Part shown: one piece after another, positions 49,042 through 58,200 of the stretch | Numbering within the stretch: position 1 is the first letter of the stretch | Layout of the letters: the number at the start of each line of letters is the position of its first letter | NCBI RefSeq assembly: GCF_003574445.1 | Contig: NZ_KZ984561.1 | Location: forward strand, 1 to 64,000 | Length of the DNA: 64,000 bases | Reading direction: 5' to 3' | From: Streptomyces sp. YIM 130001 | Lineage (GTDB): Bacteria; Actinomycetota; Actinomycetes; Streptomycetales; Streptomycetaceae | Notes under the pieces: model-generated | Databases searched by the model: none | Seen by the model: the letters and a program-made list of their open reading frames with translations, nothing else | What the model was told of the DNA's origin: nothing | Program-made: the position numbers and the translations under genes

Positions 49042-49319
49042 GCGGCAGCCTCCTCGATGTGGACCCATACGCCCGGACGGTCGGGCAGGCGGATCGCGAT
49101 GGGGTTCTCGGGCCGGATGAGCGGGACGCGGGCCCGGCCCAGGCCCGGCGGGCAGTGGATCCATTCGGGCTCCACCGCGTCGGGGTAGTGCACCAGGACT
49201 TCGGCCCCGTCGACGGCTCGCGCCTGGTCGTGGCCGTCGAACACCAGCGGCAGCCAGTCCCGGTGGCCGTGGGGCAGGGGCACGAGGCCGCCTCGGCACT
49301 CGATGGAGTCGTCACGCAC
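49038..49319 (-). CDS. 93-residue unknown protein in the AmCP operon
   Basis: It begins MRDDSIECRGGLVPLPHGHR, continues DWLPLVFDGHDQARAVDGAE and LVHYPDAVEPEWIHCPPGLG, and ends PGVWVHIEEAAA. It looks like a small beta-rich domain; no known family is recognised. Its GTG overlaps the end of the LysX-like gene by eight bases and its stop overlaps the aminotransferase start. This tight placement suggests a role on the carrier-bound intermediate, for example as a docking or accessory subunit (inference). Confidence 0.65.
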   Translation of the reverse strand: MRDDSIECRGGLVPLPHGHRDWLPLVFDGHDQARAVDGAEVLVHYPDAVEPEWIHCPPGLGRARVPLIRPENPIAIRLPDRPGVWVHIEEAAA

Positions 49320-50175
49320 CGGATCGCCCCGTCCTGCTCAGGACGTGGTCGACATAGCGGCCGACCAGATCCACCTGGAGTACTTCCAAGGCGCCATGGA
49401 ACTCCGGGGTGTGGTTGACCTCGTTGACGTAGTAGGCCCCCGAGCGGTCCTCCAGTACGTCGATGCCGAGGACACCGTCGCCGATCGCGTCGGCCGTGGC
49501 CGTGAGGAGCTTCAGGAGGTCGTCGTCCGGCGTGCACACCGAAGGGGTGCCGCCGCGCTTGGTGTTGGTGCGCCATTCGTCCGAGCTCTTGTAGATCGCT
49601 CCGATCGTCTCGCCGCCCATCACATAGGCCTTGATCTCGCGGCCGGGCTTGTCGATGTACTCCTGGATGTAGGTGATCCGGTTGACCGGGCCGGGCAGCG
49701 CGTCGCGGTGTTCGAGGACCGCCTCGGCGGCGTCGTGGCTCTCGAGGCGGGCGGCCAGCCGGCCCCAGGACCCGACGACGGGCTTGGCCACGGCGGGGTA
49801 TCCGAAGTCCGCGAGCGCGGGCAGTGCCCCCTGCGGGGTGAGGGTCGTCATCCAGCGGGGCACCGGCAGCCCGGCCGCCTCCAGCGCGAGTGTGGTGAGC
49901 AGCTTGTCGCCGCAGGTGTCCAGGATGGAGGAGTCGTTCACCACCCTCACGCCCGCGTGCTCGAGCAGCCGTGTGGCGTAGAGATTGCGGGTGTGTCCGA
50001 TCTCGCGGGTGAGGGCGCCGTGGTAGCGGAGGTCGTTGCCGGGCCCGAAGACGGTCGTCCTGGTGTCCACGACTTCGAACGGGACCCGGCGCCGTTCGAG
50101 TTCGGCGAGGAGCAGTTTCTCCTCGAGTCTGATCCGGGAGGCCAGCACGGCCAGCGGGAGGTCGTCGACGCTCAC
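49312..50175 (-). CDS. lysX: LysX-like ATP-grasp ligase (loads AmCP)
   Basis: A protein of 287 residues of the RimK/LysX ATP-grasp family: SVDDLPLAVLASRIRLEEKL, ALEAAGLPVPRWMTTLTPQG, PAVAKPVVGSWGRLAARLES, IQEYIDKPGREIKAYVMGG, KRGGTPSVCTP and YYVNEVNHTPEFHGAL (metal ligands). LysX joins the amino group of glutamate or aminoadipate to the C-terminal Glu of the carrier. The acceptor AmCP is encoded 7 kb downstream. GTG 50175 overlaps the LysK-like stop (GTGA). Confidence 0.92.
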   Translation of the reverse strand: MSVDDLPLAVLASRIRLEEKLLLAELERRRVPFEVVDTRTTVFGPGNDLRYHGALTREIGHTRNLYATRLLEHAGVRVVNDSSILDTCGDKLLTTLALEAAGLPVPRWMTTLTPQGALPALADFGYPAVAKPVVGSWGRLAARLESHDAAEAVLEHRDALPGPVNRITYIQEYIDKPGREIKAYVMGGETIGAIYKSSDEWRTNTKRGGTPSVCTPDDDLLKLLTATADAIGDGVLGIDVLEDRSGAYYVNEVNHTPEFHGALEVLQVDLVGRYVDHVLSRTGRSGA

Positions 50176-51275
50176 GTTCGCCTCTCTTCGGGGTAGGGGC
50201 CGGCGGCTCGTACCGGCCGGGCCAGGGAGCTCGCGATGTCCGGGAGTGCCTCGGCCAGGATGTCGATGGCGAGCAGGTACTCCTCCAGCCGGATGTGTTC
50301 CTCGTCTGTGTGGTCGAGCTTCGAGTCCCCGGGGCCGTAGGCGAGGGCGGGCGCCGACCAGTGGGGCGCCAGGACGTTCATGTCGGAGGTGCCGAGCTTG
50401 ACCTTGACGGCGACCGCGCCGGTGCTGCGGCGCACCGCACCGGCGAACGCGCGGACCAGGGGCGCGCCGCGCCCCGTCCGGACGGCCGGCACCTGCTCGA
50501 CCACGGTGATCTCGCCGTCCGCCGCGTGCTTGCGTACCTCGTCCAGGAATCCGGTGGTGTCGAAGCCGCGCGGGATCCGGCAGGAGATCTCGGCGCGTGC
50601 GTGGGTGAGGCCGCCGTCCAGGCCGACAAGTGCCGGCGAGGCGTGGTCGAAGAGGGGGGCGTCGACGGGCGCGGGAGGCAGCAGGGTCCGCACCTGCTGC
50701 CACAGGTCGCTCGCGAGCTCCACCGCCCGTTCCGCGGGGCTGCTCGTGTGTGCGGGCGGGCGGCGCACCTCGTAGCAGAACCGCAGGACTCCGCGGTAGC
50801 CGACGACCAGGGTGCCGGCTCCGCTGGGCTCGCCGATGAGCAGGGCGTCCGGGGGTGCCAGGGTGGTGGTGAGGTGGTGGGCGCCTCGCGAGGCGGCCTC
50901 CTCCTCCACCGCGCCGATGACGACGATCCGCCCGCATCCGGACGAGGCCGCCCGTGCACCGGCGTGCACCATGGTGGCGAGCGGGCCCTTTGCGTCCACC
51001 GTGCCCCGCCCGAACAGCAGGCCGCCGGACTCGTGTACCGGGAGTGTCCCCGCCACGGTGTCAAGGTGGCCGACCATCATGATCACCGGTCCGGTGGGGT
51101 CGCCGATCTCGCCGATCACGTTCCCGACGGCGTCGGTGCGCACGTCGTACCCGAGTGCTGTCATCCGCGCGGCGAGGAAGGCGCCCGCCGCGGCCTCTGA
51201 TCCGGACGGCGAGGGGATCTCCACCAGGCCGCGCAGCGTCCGCGTCTCCTCGACGCGCGTGGGGTCAGCGCTCAT
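50172..51275 (-). CDS. lysK: LysK-like M20 hydrolase (releases product from AmCP)
   Basis: A protein of 367 residues. The zinc motifs are MVGHLDTVAG, GRGTVDAKGPLATM and AVEEEAASRGAHH, and the late part is LGTSDMNVLAPHWSAPALAY with DHTDEEH. This is the LysK (LysW-lysine hydrolase) arrangement rather than a general peptidase. The expected reaction is hydrolysis of the isopeptide, freeing the finished amino acid from the carrier. The ATG lies 11 bases inside the end of the dioxygenase gene, and the stop overlaps the LysX-like start. Confidence 0.88.
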   Translation of the reverse strand: MSADPTRVEETRTLRGLVEIPSPSGSEAAAGAFLAARMTALGYDVRTDAVGNVIGEIGDPTGPVIMMVGHLDTVAGTLPVHESGGLLFGRGTVDAKGPLATMVHAGARAASSGCGRIVVIGAVEEEAASRGAHHLTTTLAPPDALLIGEPSGAGTLVVGYRGVLRFCYEVRRPPAHTSSPAERAVELASDLWQQVRTLLPPAPVDAPLFDHASPALVGLDGGLTHARAEISCRIPRGFDTTGFLDEVRKHAADGEITVVEQVPAVRTGRGAPLVRAFAGAVRRSTGAVAVKVKLGTSDMNVLAPHWSAPALAYGPGDSKLDHTDEEHIRLEEYLLAIDILAEALPDIASSLARPVRAAGPYPEERRT

Positions 51276-52044
51276 TGATGTCGACCAGCAGCATGTCCCG
51301 TACGCCGGTGGTGCCGTCGGCGACGGTGGGCGTGACCTCGTGGGTTATCCGGGTGTCGGACACGACCAGCGAGTCCAGCCGATCGGTGAGCGTCATCCGC
51401 GTCTGCGGCAGGCCGTCGCGGTGGATCACGGACTCGCCGCCCGCGCAGTGCACCCGGCCCATCAGGTGCATGCCGATGAAGTCGTGGCCGTCGCGGTGCC
51501 TGCCCTCGGGGGTCGGGCTGCCCGGCGCATCGGGGGTGGCCAGCACCCGGATCTGATGCAGTCCCACCTCGGCCCTGGACAGTTGCGGGGCGGCCGCTGC
51601 GACGACGGCCAGGTCGATGCCGATCAGTTCGGTCAGCGCCGGATCGGTCAGCGTGCTCTCCGGGATCGGGCTGAACATCCTGGCCTGTCCGTCGTAGAGC
51701 GGGATGTGTTCCGCGGTCTGCTGGAAGGCCCGGTGCGGCAGTGGGGCGAAACTCCACTGACCGGTGGGGCCGCGCGAGGCCATCAGGCGCCCGTACCTTC
51801 GCTCGCGGACCACGCCGCCGGTGACCGTCTCGTCGCGTGGCAGGTGTTCCCAGGTGGCGGCGAATCGCGCGAGGTCCGCCGGCGGGAACCAGCCGGTCAA
51901 CTCGCTGCCCGGCAGTGCGACGAAGTCGTCGCCCGCCAGGGCGTCCCCCCACTTCCCGAGTGCTTCAGCCCGACGCGTCAGGGCCACTGTTGCAACCGAC
52001 ATCCTTCCCACTTTCTGTGTGCGCTGTTGGTAGGCGGACCTCAT
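51265..52044 (-). CDS. 2OG-Fe(II) dioxygenase (PF10014-like)
   Basis: A protein of about 259 residues. The Fe-binding HxD is in GRHRDGHDFIGMHLMGRVHC, the distal His in ITHEVTPTV and the Arg region in GVRDMLLVDINER. This matches the 2OG-Fe_Oxy_2 family, which hydroxylates free amino acids (for example isoleucine 4-hydroxylases). A substrate such as a free amino acid for one NRPS module or the AmCP product is plausible. ATG 52044 overlaps the NRPS stop (ATGA). An internal ATG at 52002 with a purine-rich AAAGTGGGAAGG in front is an alternative start. Confidence 0.85.
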   Translation of the reverse strand: MRSAYQQRTQKVGRMSVATVALTRRAEALGKWGDALAGDDFVALPGSELTGWFPPADLARFAATWEHLPRDETVTGGVVRERRYGRLMASRGPTGQWSFAPLPHRAFQQTAEHIPLYDGQARMFSPIPESTLTDPALTELIGIDLAVVAAAAPQLSRAEVGLHQIRVLATPDAPGSPTPEGRHRDGHDFIGMHLMGRVHCAGGESVIHRDGLPQTRMTLTDRLDSLVVSDTRITHEVTPTVADGTTGVRDMLLVDINER

Positions 52045-55000
52045 AGCAGTCGATCGATGTCGTGCAGGGTCTCGCCGGAGCTGGTGGCGAGACCGGCCGC
52101 CAGCTGTTCGATGGTGTGGTCGCCGAGCATGGGCTCGAGGGCCATCAGGAGTCCTTCTTCCTGGGTGCGCTGGAAGACCCGTACCGCCCGCAGCGAATTG
52201 CCGCCGAGCTCGTAGAAGTTGTCCCGGATGCCGACGTCGCCGAGTTGGAGCACGTCCGTCCAGATCCCGGCCAGCAGCCTCTCGGCAGGTGTGCGCGGCG
52301 GTACGGTCTGCGTCTTGTCCTGTCGGCCGGGGCCGGCCTCGGGTAACGCGGCGCGGTCGAGTTTGCCGTTGGATGTCACCGGCAGCGCCGCAAGGACGAC
52401 ATACGTGCTCGGCACCAGGGCCGCGGGCAGCGTCCGCAGCAGGAAGCTGCGCAGGTCCTCACCGGTCGGCTGGTGTCCCGGGCATCCCACGTAGGCGACT
52501 GGCCGGATGTCGGCGCCGGAGCCTCGCACCAGGACCACGGTCTGTGCGACGCCCGGATACCGGCCGAGCGCGGCCTCGATCTCTCCCAACTCCACGCGGA
52601 TGCCCCGGAGTTTCACCTGGTGGTCGTAGCGGCCGAGGAACTCCAGTGCGCCGTCGGGGAGTCGGCGGACCCGGTCGCCGGTGCGGTACAGGCGGGCGCC
52701 GTCGGCGGCGAACGGGTCGGGGACGAACCGTTGTGCGGTGAGCGCGGGCGCCGACAGGTAGCCGCGGCCCACCGCGACCCCGCCGATGTGCAGTTCACCG
52801 GGCACGCCCGGCGGCACCGGCTCGCCGCGCCGGTCGAGAACGTGCAGCCTGGAGCCGGGAATCTGGTGTCCGATGGGCAGTCGGGAGTGGTCGAGGTCCT
52901 GGGGGGCGACCTGGTGGTAGCTGACGTCGACGCAGGTCTCGGCCGGCCCGTAGAGGTTCCAGAGTTCGGTGTCCGGCAGGATCTCCTTGAAACGCCGGGC
53001 CGTCGCGACCGGCAGCTCCTCACCGCTGCACTGCACACGGCGCAGTACGCCCGCGCACGTGGCGGCGGCGGGGTCGGCGAGGAAGGCCTGGAGCATCGAC
53101 GGAACGAAGTGGCAGGTCGTCACCGACTCCTCGGTGACGAGGCCGGCGAGGTACCGGGGGTCACGGTGGCCGCCCGGTTCCGCGAGGACGATCCGGGCCG
53201 CCGCGGTGAGCGGCCACAGCCACTCGGCGGCGGAGACGTCGAAGCTCCACGGGGTCTTGTGCAGGACGGCCTCGCCGGGCTCGAGTCCGAAGACCCGCTG
53301 CGCCCAGCCCACCCGGTTCGCCAGGGCCCGGTGGGTGTTCATCGCCCCCTTCGGGGTGCCGGTGGAGCCGGAGGTGTGGATGACGTAGACGAGGGAGTCC
53401 GGGTTCTGGTCCTGCGCTGCGCGCGATGGGCCGTCGTACGGGACATCCTCCGGCACGGTGTCGGCGCGCAGCAGCTCGGCGGCGGTGCTGTCCGCGAAGA
53501 GGCCGGCCGTGGTCGCGTCGGTCAGGACGACGGGCGTGCCGGTGTCCGCGACGAGGCAGGCCAGTCGCTCCTCGGGGTGGGCGGGGTCGAGCGGCAGATA
53601 GGCCGCGCCGCTCTTGAGGATGCCTAGGGCCGCGACGAGTTGGGCGATCGAGCGCTGCATGCAGATGGCGACCGGGCGTTCCGGTCCGACGCCGACGCCG
53701 TGCGAGCGCAGCAGCCGCGCCCACCGGCCCGACCTCTCCTCCAGCTCGCGGTAGGTGATCTCGTCGTCGGCACTGCTGATCGCGATCCTGTCGGGGTGTT
53801 CCCTGGCCGCCGCGGAGATCCAGTGGTGCACCAGGCCGTCGGCGACGGGCGGTCGGGCCTCCTCGGCACCGTCTCCCTGCACGCCGAGTGACAGCTGTCC
53901 GACCGGTTCGGCCGGGTCGGCCAGCGCGTCGGTGAGCAGGGCGAGCCAGCCCGCCACGAGGCGCCGCACGTCAGCGGGGTCCCATTGGGCGTTGTGCACC
54001 AGCCGCCCGGTCAGTCCCGCGTCCGCCGTCTCCGACAGGTAGAGGTTGAGGCCGAACTGGGCGGGGAGGTCGGCGAGTTCGACCGGTTCGGCCGTGATGC
54101 CGGGCAGGTCCCATCGTGGGGTGGGCGTGTTCTGCAGGGCGATGAGCGCGCCGACCAGCGGGGTGCGGCCCTGGACCCGGTCGGCTCCCGAGACCTCGAC
54201 GATCCGCTCGAACGGCAGGTCCTGGTGCTCGAAGGCGCCCAGGCAGGTCTCGCGTACCGCACCGAGCAGCGTACGGAACGATGATCCGGTGTCCACGCGG
54301 GTGCGAAGCGGCAACGTGTTGACGAAGAAGCCGACGAGGTGGTGGAGTTCGGGCCGCGGCCGGCCGGCGACCGGCGTGCCCACCACGACGTCGTCCCGTT
54401 CGGTCCAGCGTGCGAGGACCGCCATGTATGCGGCGGTCAGCACCATGAAGGGCGTCGCGGACTCCTGCTTCGCCAGTCGGCCGACGGCCTCCATCAGCGC
54501 TGCGGGCACCTCGACGGGCACGTCCGACGAGGTGCCGTCGACGGGTTCCGCGGGCTCCAGCGCAACGGCGCCCGCCATGCGCTCCTGCCAGTAGTCGGTG
54601 AACTCCGGTCCGGCGGCGGCAACGGTCTCGCGCTGCCATGCGGCGAAGTCGCCGTACTGGATGGGCAGTTCGGGCAGTTCGGGCAGTTCGGGCAGTTCGG
54701 CCGGGCCGGTGGCGGTCTCGGCACGGTAGAACGCGGCGAGTTCGTGGTGGAACACACCGATCGACCAGCCGTCGGACACGATGTGGTGCATCGAGACGCC
54801 GAACAACCAGGACGTCTCGCCGAATCGGACGAGCGCGGTGCGCAGCAGGGGGCCGGTGGCGAGGTCGAAGGGCGCGTCGAGATGCTCGGCCAGGGTGTGG
54901 CGGGCGGCGGCGAGCGTGGGCTGCGGTGCTTGGAGCCGGGCGGTCGTCGCCCGGGTGCCCGGGTGGACGAGCTGCACCAGTTGCCCGTCGGGGCCCAGTT

Positions 55001-55211
55001 CCAGTGTGGTGCGCAGGATCTCGTGCCGTTCGACGAGACATGTGACGGCGCGGGCGAGGGCGTCCGGGTCGAGCTGACCGTCCAGGCGGATGGCGCCGCC
55101 GAGATGGTAGGCGTTGCCGGCGCCGAGCCGGTCGAGCAGCCACAGCCGTTCCTGCCCGAACGAGGCGGGCAGTTCGAACGGTTCGTCGTCGGCCAGGGCC
55201 TGTTCGCTCAT
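52041..55211 (-). CDS. NRPS module C-A-PCP
   Basis: A protein of 1056 residues. The C domain (HHIVSDGWS) is followed by an A domain (VIHTSGSTGTPKGAMNTHRA, SFDVSAAEWLWPL, NLYGPAETCVDVSY, YRTGDRVRRLPDGALEFLGR) and a PCP (NFYELGGNSLRAVRV). It ends shortly after the PCP with DIDRLL, so no thioesterase. Residues read as D-V-A-H-Q-S-L-V-D-K, close to serine codes but with Ala and Gln at two positions, so the substrate is open. ATG 55211 follows AAGGAG and overlaps the previous stop (ATGA). A ProGluLeu repeat lies in the C-domain region. Confidence 0.92.
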   Translation of the reverse strand: MSEQALADDEPFELPASFGQERLWLLDRLGAGNAYHLGGAIRLDGQLDPDALARAVTCLVERHEILRTTLELGPDGQLVQLVHPGTRATTARLQAPQPTLAAARHTLAEHLDAPFDLATGPLLRTALVRFGETSWLFGVSMHHIVSDGWSIGVFHHELAAFYRAETATGPAELPELPELPELPIQYGDFAAWQRETVAAAGPEFTDYWQERMAGAVALEPAEPVDGTSSDVPVEVPAALMEAVGRLAKQESATPFMVLTAAYMAVLARWTERDDVVVGTPVAGRPRPELHHLVGFFVNTLPLRTRVDTGSSFRTLLGAVRETCLGAFEHQDLPFERIVEVSGADRVQGRTPLVGALIALQNTPTPRWDLPGITAEPVELADLPAQFGLNLYLSETADAGLTGRLVHNAQWDPADVRRLVAGWLALLTDALADPAEPVGQLSLGVQGDGAEEARPPVADGLVHHWISAAAREHPDRIAISSADDEITYRELEERSGRWARLLRSHGVGVGPERPVAICMQRSIAQLVAALGILKSGAAYLPLDPAHPEERLACLVADTGTPVVLTDATTAGLFADSTAAELLRADTVPEDVPYDGPSRAAQDQNPDSLVYVIHTSGSTGTPKGAMNTHRALANRVGWAQRVFGLEPGEAVLHKTPWSFDVSAAEWLWPLTAAARIVLAEPGGHRDPRYLAGLVTEESVTTCHFVPSMLQAFLADPAAATCAGVLRRVQCSGEELPVATARRFKEILPDTELWNLYGPAETCVDVSYHQVAPQDLDHSRLPIGHQIPGSRLHVLDRRGEPVPPGVPGELHIGGVAVGRGYLSAPALTAQRFVPDPFAADGARLYRTGDRVRRLPDGALEFLGRYDHQVKLRGIRVELGEIEAALGRYPGVAQTVVLVRGSGADIRPVAYVGCPGHQPTGEDLRSFLLRTLPAALVPSTYVVLAALPVTSNGKLDRAALPEAGPGRQDKTQTVPPRTPAERLLAGIWTDVLQLGDVGIRDNFYELGGNSLRAVRVFQRTQEEGLLMALEPMLGDHTIEQLAAGLATSSGETLHDIDRLL
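54663..54698 (-). repeat. Four 9-bp repeats encoding a Glu-Leu-Pro run
   Basis: GGGCAGTTC occurs four times in tandem inside the NRPS gene and encodes a repeated Glu-Leu-Pro segment. It keeps the frame. It probably forms a flexible loop in the condensation domain. Confidence 0.8.
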
Positions 55212-58200
55212 GGTCGGGCTCCTTGTTCGGCCGGGGTCGCGAGACCGGGTCCGCGGTGCCGGCGGGCGGCGCGCGCGATGGGTGCGAGCCGCGGCGCCCG
55301 GCTGCCGGAGTGCTGGGTGATCCATGTGCCGACGGCGGCGATCGTCGGGGCGCGCAGCAGCACGCCGAGCGGCAGTTCGCAGGCGAACGCGTCCTGGATC
55401 CGGCCGACGATCTGGACGGCGAGCAGGGAGTGCCCGCCCAGCGAGAAGAAGTCGTCGTGGACGCCGATCCGGTCGAGGCCGAGAGCTTCCTGCCACATCC
55501 GGGTGATGATCCGCTCGGTGTCGTCGCGCGGGGCGACGTAGCCGGTCGCGAGGGCCGGCCTGAGCGAGCTGGGCGACGGCAGTGCGGCGCGGTCCAACTT
55601 GCCGTTGGGTCCGATCGGCCACTGGTCGACCACCATCAGGGAGGCGGGGACCATGTAGTCGGGCAGTGTCCGGTGCAGATGTTCGCGCAGCCCCGCCACG
55701 GTCAGCCGCTCGCGGATCGCGCGCCGGGGGTCGTTCGCGAAGGCCCCGTCGGTGGGCGGCAGTTGAGCGGGACGGCCACCCGCCGGGCGGTTCGCCCCGC
55801 GAAACTCCGGGTCGAGCACACCGGGTGCGGCGCCGAGCCGGGGCATCAGGGTGTATCCGTCGGGTACGGGCAGGTCCGCGGGTTCACCTGCCGGCTGCGG
55901 ATCGCGATCGGCGAGGGCGCGGCGCAACGCGCCCACGGTGTCCGCGTCTGCCTCGCGCAGCAGCCGCACCCTGGCCAGGTCCTCGCTCAGTCGTGCGTCG
56001 GGCAGGCCCGACAGGCCGTACGACCCGTCCTGGTCGGGCGGGCCGGATGCCCAGGGGCGCCAGGCGTCCGGCACCTCGGGGGCGGATTCCCCGCCCGGCG
56101 CGGCGATGATCACGTCGTAGCGGAACCGGGTCAACTCGTTGCGGTGCGGGGAGGACTTGGCGAGCAGGCAGACCTGGGAGCTGGGGGCGACCGTCTCGAA
56201 GAGGGCCGGGTGGATGAGCAGTTCCTCCTCGTGGGCGATCTGCTGGTCCACGAGCCTGCGCAGGTCGGCGGCCGGTGTGCGGTCGGGCAGCCTGGCCGCC
56301 TGCACGGAGCAGTGGAACGCCTCGATCAGGCGCAGGTCCCGTACGTCGCCCACGTAGAGGTGGCCGCCGGGCGCGAGCAGGGCGAGTGCGCCGCGCAGGA
56401 CCCGCTGCAGATAGTCGACGTCGGGGAAGTACTGCACGACCGAGTTGAGGATGATCGTGTCGAACTCGCCCTCGGCGAATTTGGTGAAGTCGTCGGCCGG
56501 CTGTTGCGACAGCTCCACGTTCGTGTCCGTGTCCAGGTGCGCGGCGAGCCGGGTGAGGGCCTCGGGCGAGATTTCGGTTCCGACGTATCGCGCGCAGTGC
56601 GGGGCGAGCCGAAGGAGGAACTGTCCGGTGCCGCAGCCGATCTCGAGCACGTTCGACGGCCGCAGCGCGGTGATCCTGTCCACGGTCTCGTCGACCCAGA
56701 CGCGCATCTCCTCCTCCGGGATGGGCTCTCCGGTGGCGGAGTCGTTCCATCCGGCGAGGTCGATCGCGTCCGCTGAGGGGGTGGATGCCTGGTAGGTGTC
56801 GTCGAAGACCGTGCGCCAGCGGTCGGCGTGATCGCTGTTGTCCTCCGGCTGGGCCGCACTCTCCTCGTGGGGTCCGAGGCCGGCGTAGGCCGCGAGCTGA
56901 AGGTCTCCCTCCGCGTCGCGGTACGGCAGGACGACGGCCCGTTCGACGGCCGGGTGCGCGCCGAGGACGGCCTCGATCTCGCCCGGCTCGATCCGCTGGC
57001 CGCGGACCTTGAGCTGATGGTCGGCCCGTCCGAGGTAGTCGATCGTGCCGTCGGCGCCCCACCGTGCCCGGTCACCGGTGCGGTAGAGCCGTCCGCCCGG
57101 CGTGAACGGGTCGGGCAGGAATTTCTCGGCGGTCAGGCCGGGCCTGCCCCGGTAGCCGCGGGCGAGCGGGATTCCGCCGATGTACAGGTCGCCGGCCGCT
57201 CCCGGTGGCACCGGTTCGAAGTGGGCGTCGAGGACGTAGAGCCGGGCACCGGCGATCGGGGTGCCGATGGGCAGGCGTGCCTCGTGCTCCGGTGCGAGGG
57301 GCCTCGGCACCTGCCAGGCCGTCACGTCGATGGCGGCCTCGGTGGGCCCGTAGAGGTTGTACAGCCGGGTGCCGGGCAGCGCGTTCATGAATCGGCGCGC
57401 GGTCGCGGGCGGGAGTTCCTCGCCGCTGCACACGACCCGGCGCAGTACGCCCGCGCAGTCCGCGGCGGGCCCGTCGAGGAAGGCGCGCAGCATGGAGGGG
57501 ACGAAGTGGCAGGTGGTGACCGCGTGTTCGCGGATCAGGTGGGCGATGACGCGCGGGTCGCGGCGGCCGTCGTCGCCCGCCACGACGATGCGCGCGCCGA
57601 CGGCCAGCGGCCAGAGCCACTCCCACCCGGAGACATCGAAGCCGAGCGGAGTCTTGTGCAGTACCGCTTCCCCGGGCTGCAGGCCGTAGGCCTCCTGCAT
57701 CCACAGGATCCGGTTGGCGACCGCCGCGTGCTCGTTGGTCACGCCCTTGGGCCGGCCGGTCGAGCCGGAGGTGTAGAGCACGTACGCACTCGCGCCCGGT
57801 GGGACGGCGACGGCGGGACGGGTGGCGGGAGCCGACGGATCGCCGGTGGTCTCGGTGATCACGAGGCGGGCGCCCGCGTCCTGGGCGAGTTCCGCCAGTC
57901 GTTGCGGCGGATGCGCGGGATCGAGCGGCAGGTAGGCGGCGCCGGCCTTGAGCACCGCGAGCATCGCGACGACGGCGTCGGCCGAGCGGGAGAGTTGTAC
58001 GCCCACGACATCGTCGACGTGTACGTCCCGGGCGATCAGATGGTGTGCCAGGCGGTTGGCGCGCGCCTCCAGCTCCGCGTAGGTCAGTGTGAGCGCGCCG
58101 TCGACCAGGGCGACCGCTTCCGGTGCCCGGTCCGCGGCGCTTTCGAACAGCTGGTGGAGCAGGCCGGAGCCGGCCGGAGCCGCCGCCGATCCGCTCCACT

